Below, one piece after another: positions 44,624-52,930 of a DNA stretch of 61,882 nucleotides (positions are counted from its first letter, which is position 1; each line of letters begins with the position of its first letter). The notes beneath the pieces are model-generated. The model searched no databases, had not been told where the DNA came from, and was given only the letters and a program-made list of their open reading frames with translations. This DNA comes from Succinivibrionaceae bacterium UBA3769 (GTDB lineage: Bacteria > Pseudomonadota > Gammaproteobacteria > Enterobacterales > Succinivibrionaceae), in the NCBI GenBank assembly GCA_002372325.1, contig DFFT01000040.1, forward strand, positions 1-61,882, given 5' to 3'. Both the position numbers and the translations under genes were made by a program.

Positions 44624-46402
44624 TATGGTGTCAATGCTGGCATCAGGCGTTAAGCCGCTGTTAAGGAACTCCTCTATTTCCTTTCTGGCCTGTGCTTCTT
44701 CCGGAGATTCATTAGAATCCGGGGTTTGAGCAGCGTTTTCCGGTGTGTCATTATGCTGGTCTTCAGGCTCATCCTCGGGCACGTCCAGATACTCCTCCTC
44801 TGCAAGGCCGTCCTCAAAAACGTATTGGCCGTTGTGCTTTATGGCATATTCCTTTGTAAGGTTAAAGCTGTTGCCAGCAGCCACGCTTATGGCGGTGTAT
44901 ATCGTAAGAGCAAGCTGGTTTTCTCCTTCCCGGGAGACATCGGTCTGGGTAAAGCCGCCGGCAGCCCGGTAAAGCATGTTCTTAAGTATGGAAATGTCAT
45001 TGGAAGCCGCCATCATGCCGAGATTCTTTATGTTATTGATTTCATGAAGAACTTTGGGAACCCGGGTCATCTGAAATCTGGCAAAGAGTTTCCAGAAGTA
45101 GTCATTAGGGATGGCAAGGTACTCGTCACTTAGGCTGCAGTTGGGGATGCCTTTCTTCTCTTCCTCGCTCATTGTGGTGAGAAAGCCCAAATGATAAAGA
45201 ATGGTAGAGCCTTCATTGTAGTTAAGTGTTTCGTGTTCTGATGTTAGCTTCACAGCCATGCCGATATTTGATCTTACGGGTTTTCGGTCGATAAGATCCC
45301 CAATAAGCTGGTTGCGATCTTGTTCATCAATCAGCATGAAATACCCGTACAGCTTGTCGTAATCGATGTTGGTATTTGCGAAAAATTTAAATGACGGGAT
45401 TTCCTGATAATCATTTCCAATAACTTCCTTGATAAAATTCAGACACATGGTGGCGTTGTAAACAGTTTTTTTAGCATATTTTGCAAATCTGTAGCCGTCG
45501 TATCTTTTTTTCATTTCCTCCCTTAACACTTCCGGAGAGAACGGGCATTTCTCAAAATCCATAGTCTGCTTAAGCAGATCCATTACTTCATCATCGGTGA
45601 AACCTGCCATCTCGTTAAACTGCGGATCAGAGGTTAAGTTTTCGGACACAAAACCGGAAATTGTAGTATCCATGGTTATTGGCAGCACGCCGGTTACGTA
45701 GATTTTATCAATGGTATGATCCTGATTTCCAGCCCTGAGAGCCTGAAAAAACGCCGAAAGCTCGCCTCCTTTTCTGGCTGTTTCCCGGAATTTCCCGGGA
45801 TCCCTGCTCAATATGTCATTAGTGAAATTATCGTATTCGTCAATAATAACCATAAGCTTGCGGGAGGGAATGAGGAATTTTACCCTGAACAGAAAATCCG
45901 TCATTATTACCGAAGGAGTAGGAAATTCAGAGATGTTTTTATAGTATGAGGATATCGCGGAAAGAAATATTTCATTTTTTCTTTCAGGAGCATCACTAGG
46001 AAGGGAGACCGGAGCAAATTTCGGATACCTGATATAAAAATCGGCAATGCCTATAAGAACTCTTTTGATAAAGCTCCTTGTCATACTCTCGCTGCTGCGG
46101 GTATCCACTCCGGAAAGGTCAAATTGCAGTACATAATAGGAGTTCTTCAGCGACGTGGGATGAGAGGCTATATATCTGCCTTTGAACAACAGATCAGCCT
46201 CTTCCTGTAATGCAATATCGTAGTAATATCTGAGGAGCTCGGTGAACATGGTTTTGCCGAACCTCCGGGGCCTTAGAAACATGGATACAGAGGTACCGCT
46301 TTCTTCATAAACCTCAAGGAAACGGGTTTTATCCACGAAAGCATAGTTTTTCTCAATAATTTTCTTAAAGTCTGTCATTGCTTCTGGAAGTTTTTTTTGC
46401 AT
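44372..46402 (-). CDS. AAA-ATPase/PD-(D/E)XK nuclease fusion, paralog 1
   Basis: 676 residues from the ATG at 46402 (GAGG eight bases upstream; the frame is open 36 bp further). N-terminal AAA-ATPase-like domain with P-loop variant FLRPRRFGKTMF (~45) and Walker B LMVIIDEYDNF (~205). A C-terminal PD-(D/E)XK_9-type domain has GRADLVAI ... YIFEFKYKR, i.e. the D...ExK nuclease core. Between them is an acidic low-complexity linker. This family (AAA-ATPase_like plus DUF1703-type) is multicopy in gut anaerobes and its role is not established; defence or DNA processing is a guess. Paralogous to 46715-48700, about 70% identical outside the near-identical C-terminus. Confidence 0.85.
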   Translation of the reverse strand: MQKKLPEAMTDFKKIIEKNYAFVDKTRFLEVYEESGTSVSMFLRPRRFGKTMFTELLRYYYDIALQEEADLLFKGRYIASHPTSLKNSYYVLQFDLSGVDTRSSESMTRSFIKRVLIGIADFYIRYPKFAPVSLPSDAPERKNEIFLSAISSYYKNISEFPTPSVIMTDFLFRVKFLIPSRKLMVIIDEYDNFTNDILSRDPGKFRETARKGGELSAFFQALRAGNQDHTIDKIYVTGVLPITMDTTISGFVSENLTSDPQFNEMAGFTDDEVMDLLKQTMDFEKCPFSPEVLREEMKKRYDGYRFAKYAKKTVYNATMCLNFIKEVIGNDYQEIPSFKFFANTNIDYDKLYGYFMLIDEQDRNQLIGDLIDRKPVRSNIGMAVKLTSEHETLNYNEGSTILYHLGFLTTMSEEEKKGIPNCSLSDEYLAIPNDYFWKLFARFQMTRVPKVLHEINNIKNLGMMAASNDISILKNMLYRAAGGFTQTDVSREGENQLALTIYTAISVAAGNSFNLTKEYAIKHNGQYVFEDGLAEEEYLDVPEDEPEDQHNDTPENAAQTPDSNESPEEAQARKEIEEFLNSGLTPDASIDTIRGRADLVAINTNTKGPSYIFEFKYKRNTRSLETTKLKVMKTLYERAVKQLNFYVTDDNLRKVPSLHRYVIMFVYGKFLIKEVV

Positions 46403-46526
46403 TGCATATACCTCGTTGTTATGAGATGCTTCAAACACAGCTGTTTTCCTTCATGATACATTGTCAGCGCAATACTGTCCTTGCAATTAATGCGGAGTAA
46501 GCAAGTGATGCTCGAAAACATCGGTG

Positions 46527-46651
46527 TCAGATTATTTCTTCGATAAAAAACTCTTCGTAGGTGTACATGATTATGTATTTGCCGATGATTACGTATTTGC
46601 GAAGGTCGGGAACGGTTTTGAGATAATCGTCGGCGACGTAAATATTTTCCG
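46527..46651 (-). pseudogene. C-terminal remnant of a third AAA/nuclease paralog
   Basis: On the minus strand this reads ENIYVADDYLKTVPDLRK then YVIIGKYIIMYTYEEFFIEEII and a stop, clearly homologous to LNFYVTDDNLRKVPSLHR and YVIMFVYGKFLIKEV at the ends of both neighbours, but diverged. Upstream it is cut off exactly at the boundary (46642) of the near-identical block, so about 40 codons are all that remains. It is the debris of an older gene copy disrupted by the duplication. Confidence 0.85.
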
Positions 46652-46975
46652 AAAGGGCAGGGAAAGGAGAACAGGCTTATTTGCCTCTTGCTTTCCCTGT
46701 TTTTTTCAGTCGGTTTACACCACCTCTTTCACCTCTTTGATCAGAAATTTGCCGTAAACGAACATAATAACGTAGCGATGCAGGCTGGGAACCTTGCGGA
46801 GATTGTCGTCCGTAACGTAAAAATTAAGCTGCTTTACCGCCCTCTCGTACAGGGTTTTCATGACTTTCAGCTTGGTTGTTTCGAGAGACCTGGTGTTTCT
46901 TTTGTATTTAAACTCAAATATGTAGCTGGGGCCTTTGGTGTTCGTATTTATGGCCACCAGATCCGCCCGGCCTCT
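46642..46975. repeat. Near-identical block shared with 44299-44623 (copy 2)
   Basis: 334 bp; equals the other copy plus a 9-bp tandem duplication (CACCTCTTT twice, near 46720-46737) that adds KEV to the protein end. It includes the flanking hairpin and the last ~84 codons of paralog 2. Confidence 0.93.
46658..46706. terminator. Hairpin after AAA/nuclease paralog 2
   Basis: Same CAGGGAAAG / CTTTCCCTG structure as at 44315-44363, with a run of seven T on the plus strand. It was duplicated with the gene end. Its T run is on the wrong strand for paralog 2, so termination of that gene is uncertain. Confidence 0.55.
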
Positions 46976-48700
46976 GCGGGTGTTTATGTCATCCCGTCTT
47001 GGCATCGTAAAACTTCTAACGAATTCCTCAAACTCGCTTGCGGGCTCTGAATTCTCGGGAGATGTTTCAGACTCATTATCCGGTACATCTGCATACTCCT
47101 CCCCTGTAAGGCCGTCCTCAAAAACGAACTTGCCGCCGTGCTTTATGGCATATTCCTTCGTAAGCTCGAAACTGGATCCGGCAGCCATGCTTATAGCGGT
47201 GTATATCGCCAGGGCGAGCTCATTTTCGCCTCCCCGTGAGACCTCGGTCTGGGTAAAGCTGTCGGCGGCCCGGTAAAGCATGTCGCTTAGAACGGAAATG
47301 TCATTGGAAACCGCCATCATGCCGAGATTGCTTAGTTTTTCGATTTCACAAAGAACTTTGGGAGATCTGGCAAGCTGAAACCTGGCAAAGAGATTCCGAA
47401 AATATTCATTGGCAATGGTAAGGTATTCTCCTTGGGGATCACAGAAGGGGTGGCTTTGTTTCTCTTCCTCGCCCATTATGGTGAGAAAGCCCAGATAATA
47501 AAGAATGGCGCCGCCTTCGAGATAGCCAAAGGTTTCGTGTTCCGATTTCAGCTTCACGGCCATGCCGACATTTGATCTTACGGGGTTTCGGTTATTGAGA
47601 TCCTCGATAAGCTTGTTGCGGGCCTGTTCATCCATCAGCATAAGGAACTCGCAAAGCCCGCGGTAATCTCTTCCGTCATCGGCAAACATTTGAAATGGGG
47701 GGATTTTCCGGTAATCATTGCTGATAAATTCATCGATGAAATTCAGACACATGGCGGCGTTATAAACATTTTTTTCAGCATATTTTGCAAATCTGTAACC
47801 GTCATATCTTTTTTTCATTTCCTCCCTTAACACTTCCGGAGTGAACGGGCATTTCTCAAAATCCACGGTCTCTTTAAGCAGCTCCATTACTTCATAATCG
47901 GTGAAGCCGGCCAGCTCATTAAAACGGGGATCGGAGCTTAACTGTTCGGAGACAAAACCCGAGACTGTATTATCCATGTTTATCGGCACCACTCCGGTTA
48001 CATAGATTCTGTCAATGAGATGATCCTGATTTCCGGCTCTGAGAGTGTTAAAAAATCCCGCAAGCATTCGTCTTGCTTCGGCTGCCAGCTGAAAATCACC
48101 GAAAGCCCTGCTCAGCATGTCTATGCCGTTACTGAAATTATCATACTCGTCAACAATGACCATAAGCTTGCGGGAGGGGATGAGGAATTTTATCCTGAAA
48201 AGAAAATCCGACATTATTACTGAAGGGGCAGTAAACTCAGAAATATTTCCATAGTATGCAGATATCATGGCGGTTATCGCAGAAGGTCGTAATTCATCTC
48301 TGCTTTCTGATACGTCATTTGGAAGAAAGCCCCGGACAGATTTCGGGTACCTTGCAAAAAAATCGGCAATGCCTATGAGAACCCTTTTGATAAAAGTCCT
48401 TGTCAGACTATCGCTGCTATGGGTGTCTACTCCGGAAAGGTCAAATTGCAGCACGTAATAGGAGTTCTTCCGGGGCGTGGGATGAGAAGCTATATATTTG
48501 CCTTTAAAGAGCCGGTCAGTTTCCTCCTTCAGAGCGATATCGTAGTAATACCGGAGGAGTTCGGTGAACATGGTTTTGCCGAATCGCCGAGGCCTGAGAA
48601 ACATGGAAACTCTTGTTTTGCTGTTTTCATAAACCTCAAGGAAACGGGTTTTATCCACGAAGGCATAGTTTTTCTCAATAATTTTCTTAAAGTCTGTCAT
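46715..48700 (-). CDS. AAA-ATPase/PD-(D/E)XK nuclease fusion, paralog 2
   Basis: 661 residues starting MTDFKKIIEKNYAFVDKTRF. P-loop variant FLRPRRFGKTMF (~30), Walker B LMVIVDEYDNF (~190), conserved KCPFTPEVLREEMKKRYDGY region, an acidic linker with several Asn/Glu/Ser, and a C-terminal nuclease core GRADLVAI ... YIFEFKYKR identical in protein to paralog 1. An ATG 25 bp upstream (48725) with AAAGG in front corresponds to the paralog 1 start, but the frame is shifted by one base across an 8-A run, giving a 12-codon dead end. Function unknown, as for paralog 1. Confidence 0.85.
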   Translation of the reverse strand: MTDFKKIIEKNYAFVDKTRFLEVYENSKTRVSMFLRPRRFGKTMFTELLRYYYDIALKEETDRLFKGKYIASHPTPRKNSYYVLQFDLSGVDTHSSDSLTRTFIKRVLIGIADFFARYPKSVRGFLPNDVSESRDELRPSAITAMISAYYGNISEFTAPSVIMSDFLFRIKFLIPSRKLMVIVDEYDNFSNGIDMLSRAFGDFQLAAEARRMLAGFFNTLRAGNQDHLIDRIYVTGVVPINMDNTVSGFVSEQLSSDPRFNELAGFTDYEVMELLKETVDFEKCPFTPEVLREEMKKRYDGYRFAKYAEKNVYNAAMCLNFIDEFISNDYRKIPPFQMFADDGRDYRGLCEFLMLMDEQARNKLIEDLNNRNPVRSNVGMAVKLKSEHETFGYLEGGAILYYLGFLTIMGEEEKQSHPFCDPQGEYLTIANEYFRNLFARFQLARSPKVLCEIEKLSNLGMMAVSNDISVLSDMLYRAADSFTQTEVSRGGENELALAIYTAISMAAGSSFELTKEYAIKHGGKFVFEDGLTGEEYADVPDNESETSPENSEPASEFEEFVRSFTMPRRDDINTRRGRADLVAINTNTKGPSYIFEFKYKRNTRSLETTKLKVMKTLYERAVKQLNFYVTDDNLRKVPSLHRYVIMFVYGKFLIKEVKEVV

Positions 48701-49177
48701 TGCAATCGGGATTTTTTTTGGGCATTACAAAAACCTTTTTGTCCTTGCTGTGGTAAAACCGCAGGCTTTTTTTCATCTCAGTTTTTCGGGTGACAAGCAT
48801 GATATCTGAAATAACAAAGTTTGCCTGGTAACAGCCGGAGTCCGGCGGCTTCTCTTGTCATTCTGCTATGTAATGGGGAATGCGCTGAAAATGACGGTGC
48901 AGGGCAGACATTTTCCCGGTTAACTTAAGAATCTTTTCCTGTACCAGCTGCCATGATTGAGTTTTTCAGTATCACAACTAATTTATCTCCCCGTACATTT
49001 TTATGATAATGATGAATGCGGAGAATAGCAACAATCACGATGCTATTTTAGTGACGAATGATTAGGTTTACGGGCTGCAAAACTATCCTGCGGCGGGATT
49101 TTGCAGATCCGGGCGGATACCCCCGGCTTTTTCAGACAGCGCAGGAGAGACTGAGAGCAAGAGGAGGCGCGTCAGGG
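48701..49177. other. Intergenic region between paralog 2 and the membrane-protein gene
   Basis: 477 bp, largely AT-rich. I see no gene, RNA or repeat in it beyond the shifted upstream start of paralog 2 (48701-48725) and the presumed minus-strand promoter of that gene, which I could not pin down. Confidence 0.6.
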
Positions 49178-49975
49178 TTATGCAGCCTTATCCTCAGTGC
49201 TGCTGTCATCGGCAGCTGCGGTATATATCTGGTACCCCAGAATGCCCAGAGTTACCAGATAATGACTGAGAAAAAAAGTTCCTGCGATAAACAGAAAGCC
49301 CCAGTTAAAAATGTTAACTGCCAAAAGTCCCATGCTCCCGAAAATATGCGGGCCCGCGATTACTGCGGAAGCTATGACAAAGTAAAAGAATGCCAGCTCC
49401 ATGAACCAGTTTATCAGCATTACCATCAGGGGGATGGCGTTCGTCTTCAGAAGTGAAATGGCGCGGATGCAGGATACGGAAATGCCGTTTTTTTCATTGA
49501 GCGCCTGAAAGTTTGCCGTAAAGAGCACCAGGCCCCATATGGCGCTGAAGAATATGGCGCCGATAACGCAGTATACTGCTGAAAAGTTCCGTGTTCCCGG
49601 TTCGCCGAAGTTCTGCATAAGGTTAATGATGCTGCCGAAGATCAAAAGCAGAGGCGGCAGGATCATGAGAGCAAAGATCCATACCCGGAGCTTCAGTCTG
49701 GCATACACCCAGATATTAAGTTCCTGCCAGCCGGAGGAGCTCCCGTGAATTGCGGATACGGTTTTTGCCATGACCAGTCCCAAAGCCATGGGGATCAGAA
49801 AAAACGCCAGAAAGGGAATGGCTGAGGAAAGCAGACAGACAAGACCGGACAAAATGGCGACAATGAGCATTCCCGGAACATTGAACATCATGGCCAGAGC
49901 CTGAAAGGGACTCATAAATGCGCTCATGGGTGAAATTCTGCGGGGTTCCGCCAGATTATCGATAAAGTACTGCAT
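49178..49975 (-). CDS. Multi-pass membrane protein of unknown function
   Basis: 265 residues with about six hydrophobic segments (roughly 30-60, 62-82, 108-130, 140-165, 180-215 and 225-255) separated by short loops, an N-terminal cytoplasmic or amphipathic stretch and a hydrophilic acidic tail ending DDSSTEDKAA. I do not recognise catalytic or transport motifs. It lies downstream of glgA on the same strand but 219 bp away, so a link with glycogen metabolism is not implied. It could be a general envelope protein of a DUF family. Confidence 0.75.
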   Translation of the reverse strand: MQYFIDNLAEPRRISPMSAFMSPFQALAMMFNVPGMLIVAILSGLVCLLSSAIPFLAFFLIPMALGLVMAKTVSAIHGSSSGWQELNIWVYARLKLRVWIFALMILPPLLLIFGSIINLMQNFGEPGTRNFSAVYCVIGAIFFSAIWGLVLFTANFQALNEKNGISVSCIRAISLLKTNAIPLMVMLINWFMELAFFYFVIASAVIAGPHIFGSMGLLAVNIFNWGFLFIAGTFFLSHYLVTLGILGYQIYTAAADDSSTEDKAA

Positions 49976-50194
49976 AAAACACTCCTGCCTTTAACCGGGA
50001 GATAATTATACCTTCTTTGCGGAATGGCTGCTGATATGGCGGCGGGAAACCGGGAAAAGAGCCTGAAAGGGCGAGAGGAGGGCTGAGAATCAGGGAATTG
50101 CAGAGAAGCGACAAGAGCCTGAGTAAAGTATAGTTCTGAAGGGGCTCTTCATCATAATTCCCGGAAAGCCGAACTTCTGAATCCGGAGACATCA

Positions 50195-51649
50195 TCAGAT
50201 TCTCTGGGGGGACTCCAGCGCGCTTCGGTACATGGTTTCATACTCTGAAGCGGATTTCTCCCAGCTGTAGCGGATTTTCATGGCATTCTTTCTGATGCGC
50301 TGAAATTCTCCCTTGTCCTGCAGATAGAAGATAAGCACCCGGCGGAGACAGTTAAGAAGCTCGTAAGGCGCAGGCTCCGTGAAGACAAACCCCGTGGCGT
50401 TTTCCGAATCGTCATCGTAGCAGATAACCGTATCCTTAAGACCGCCCACGGCTCTCACTATGGGGAGGGTGCCATATGCCAGACTGTACATCTGATTGAG
50501 TCCGCAGGGTTCAAAAAGCGAGGGCATGATAAAAAAGTCCGCTCCGGCCTCTACCAGGTGGGCCAGATGATTGTCGTAAACGCTCTTGAATACAAATCGC
50601 TGGGGGAATTCCCGGGTGTAGGGCGTCAGACTCTGTTCCAGAGAGGGATCTCCGGTGCCTACCAGAATAAACTGGATTTCATGCTCCAGAAAACTTTTCA
50701 GGATGGGAATGAGGAGGTTCACCCCTTTCTGTTCCGTGAGTCTGCAGACCATGCCGAACACCGGCACATCCTTTACCGGAAGATTGGTGGTTTCCTGAAG
50801 GAGGTATTTGCAGAGCTTTTTGTTGTGGATTTCATTTTCTGAAAAGCGGAACGGGATCTCCCGGTCGTTTACGGGATCCCAGTCAGTATAGTCGCAGCCG
50901 TTTACAATGCCGCAAAGATCCGAGATGCGGTCGATAAAATTCTGCGCCATGCCGTGGCCGCCCAGAAAGGTGGTGAGCTCCTCCGCATAGCTGGGACTCA
51001 CGGCATTAATCTTATTGGCATAGTAGACCCCGCATTTCAGGTAGTTGATGTTGCCATAGCCGTGCTCAATGCTGTCATTGTGGATATGCGAAAGCTCCGG
51101 GATCATCCAGAGCTGGCTGCGGTCGTAGATGCCCTGGAAGGAACCGTTATGCACCGTGAGCACCGTTCTGGTGTTTCTGTAGAATTCGTTATTCTGGTAT
51201 TTTACAGAAAGAATAAGCGGGGTGAGGGAGGTATGCCAGTCGTTGCAGTGAATGATGTCAGGACAGAAGTTCAGGGCCAGCACGGCTTCCAGACATGCCG
51301 CTGAAAAGAACGCAAACCTTTCTCCGTTGTCCTGATAGGCGGTGTTGTTCTCGCCGTAAAGATTGTTGCGGTTGAAATAATACTCGTAGTCCACCAGCCA
51401 GACCTTGATGCCCTCGATGCTGCCTTCGCGGATTTTATAGCTGATACCCTGCGACTGTCCGTTCTGCATAGTCAGCTCCGCTACCACGGGGAAATACCGC
51501 CAGCCGCTGATTTTGCCGTAACAGGGCATCATTATTACGATATCGTGCCCTTTCGACTTTAATGCCATGGGCAGGGCTTTGGCCACATCGGCGAGACCGC
51601 CGGTTTTGGCATAAGGGACAACTTCTGAGGAAAGAAATAATATTTTCAT
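50195..51649 (-). CDS. glgA: Glycogen synthase
   Basis: 484 residues, GT5 family. N-terminal ADP-glucose-binding motif AKTGGLADVAKALP, HNGSFQGIYD, and in the C-terminal domain FGMVCRLTEQKGVNLL and PSLFEPCGLNQMYSLAYGTLPIVRAVGGLKDTV. It elongates alpha-1,4-glucan from ADP-glucose made by GlgC. The length and sequence resemble the Vibrio/Aeromonas type. It starts 11 bp after glgC and has a weak ribosome-binding site, so it is probably translationally coupled. Confidence 0.96.
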   Translation of the reverse strand: MKILFLSSEVVPYAKTGGLADVAKALPMALKSKGHDIVIMMPCYGKISGWRYFPVVAELTMQNGQSQGISYKIREGSIEGIKVWLVDYEYYFNRNNLYGENNTAYQDNGERFAFFSAACLEAVLALNFCPDIIHCNDWHTSLTPLILSVKYQNNEFYRNTRTVLTVHNGSFQGIYDRSQLWMIPELSHIHNDSIEHGYGNINYLKCGVYYANKINAVSPSYAEELTTFLGGHGMAQNFIDRISDLCGIVNGCDYTDWDPVNDREIPFRFSENEIHNKKLCKYLLQETTNLPVKDVPVFGMVCRLTEQKGVNLLIPILKSFLEHEIQFILVGTGDPSLEQSLTPYTREFPQRFVFKSVYDNHLAHLVEAGADFFIMPSLFEPCGLNQMYSLAYGTLPIVRAVGGLKDTVICYDDDSENATGFVFTEPAPYELLNCLRRVLIFYLQDKGEFQRIRKNAMKIRYSWEKSASEYETMYRSALESPQRI

Positions 51650-51660
51650 ACTTCGTATTC

Positions 51661-52878
51661 TTAGAAGCCGATTTTGGCCCCTTTGGGAACTGCAACAATA
51701 CCGCCGTCAGATACGGAAAAGAAATTCCGGTCGCGCTCGAAATCCTCCCCGATGACATATCCCGGGGCAATTACCACATGCTTGTCAATGATGGCCCGGC
51801 GAATTCGGCATCCGGCGCCGATCTTCACGTCGCCCAGAATGACGCATTCGGAGATTTCCGCCCCCTCGTCAATGATGGAATTAAAGCCCACAATGCTGCG
51901 TTCCACGAGTCCTCCGGTAATGTTGCTGCCGGCGGATATCAGAGACTGGGAGATGCGGCACTTGAAATCCGGGGTGTCGCGGAAGGTAGCCGGGGGCAGC
52001 GGCGGGTAGTGGGTATGAAGAGGCCAGGAGGGATTGTAAAGATTGAATTTCGGAGTGTCTGACACCAGATCCATATTTGCTTCCCAGTAGGCATCCAGAG
52101 TGCCCACATCCCGCCAGTAGCCGGTGGAAGTTTCATTAGCGATGGCGTTGGTCAGAAAATCATAGACGTAAACCGGCACCCGGGGGAACATGTCGGGGAT
52201 GATATCCCGGCCGAAGTCATGGGAGGAGGTAAAGTTTTCCGCATCCATGGCCAGTTCCCGGTACAGGGTTTCCGCCTCAAAAACGTAGTTGCCCATGGAA
52301 ACCAGGGCATGATCCGGATCTCCGGGGATGCATTTGGGGGTTCGGGGCTTTTCCTCAAAGCCTATCATTTTGCCCGTGGGATCAACCTCAATGACACCGA
52401 AGGATCTGGCAGCCTTAATGGGAACTCTGATAGCGGAAACCGTAAGCTCGGCATGCTTTTCCCGGTGAAAGGCCAGCATCTGTCTGATGTCCATCTTGTA
52501 TACGTGGTCGCTGCCGAAGATGCACACCTGATCCGGAGAACTGTTTTCAATAAAGCTGAGGTTCTGATAAATGGCATCCGCAGTGCCGTCATACCAGCGC
52601 TTGCCCATGCGCATCTGGGCCGGCACCGGATCAATGAAGCAGCCGGGAATGCCGTTGACTGTCCAGCCCTTCTTCATGTGCATGTAAAGGGACTGGCTTT
52701 TGAATTGGGTCAGGACGAATATTCTGATAATGTCGGAGTTGACGAAATTATTAAGCACAAAATCTATCAGCCGGTAGCTGCCGCCGAAAGGAACCGCCGG
52801 TTTGCTTCTGGTAACCGTAAGCGGCTGCAGTCTTGTGCCCTCGCCGCCAGCCAGAACCATTGCCAGTACTCCCGCCAT
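51661..52878 (-). CDS. glgC: Glucose-1-phosphate adenylyltransferase (ADP-glucose pyrophosphorylase)
   Basis: 405 residues. Nucleotidyltransferase motifs VLAGGEGTRLQPLT and SKPAVPFGGSYRLIDF, PAQMRMGKRWYDGTADAIYQN, FGSDHVYKMD and YWRDVGTLDAYW, then a left-handed beta-helix end (ISECVILGDVKIGAGCRIRRAIIDK). Shorter than E. coli GlgC (431) and closer to the Vibrio-type enzyme. First committed step of glycogen synthesis. GGGAGA precedes the ATG. First gene of a glgC-glgA operon; branching and debranching genes are not here. Confidence 0.96.
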   Translation of the reverse strand: MAGVLAMVLAGGEGTRLQPLTVTRSKPAVPFGGSYRLIDFVLNNFVNSDIIRIFVLTQFKSQSLYMHMKKGWTVNGIPGCFIDPVPAQMRMGKRWYDGTADAIYQNLSFIENSSPDQVCIFGSDHVYKMDIRQMLAFHREKHAELTVSAIRVPIKAARSFGVIEVDPTGKMIGFEEKPRTPKCIPGDPDHALVSMGNYVFEAETLYRELAMDAENFTSSHDFGRDIIPDMFPRVPVYVYDFLTNAIANETSTGYWRDVGTLDAYWEANMDLVSDTPKFNLYNPSWPLHTHYPPLPPATFRDTPDFKCRISQSLISAGSNITGGLVERSIVGFNSIIDEGAEISECVILGDVKIGAGCRIRRAIIDKHVVIAPGYVIGEDFERDRNFFSVSDGGIVAVPKGAKIGF

Positions 52879-52930
52879 GATCTGTCTCCCTGAAACTTCG
52901 CATACTACTGATTATATATTATCAGAGATT

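Noticed and set aside
44372..48700. Transposon or insertion sequence origin for the duplicated block
   Set aside because: No transposase, terminal inverted repeats or target-site duplications could be seen at its boundaries.
49058..49456. Plus-strand open frame near the membrane-protein gene
   Set aside because: Mostly antisense to the membrane-protein gene at 49178-49975, which shows clear transmembrane periodicity.
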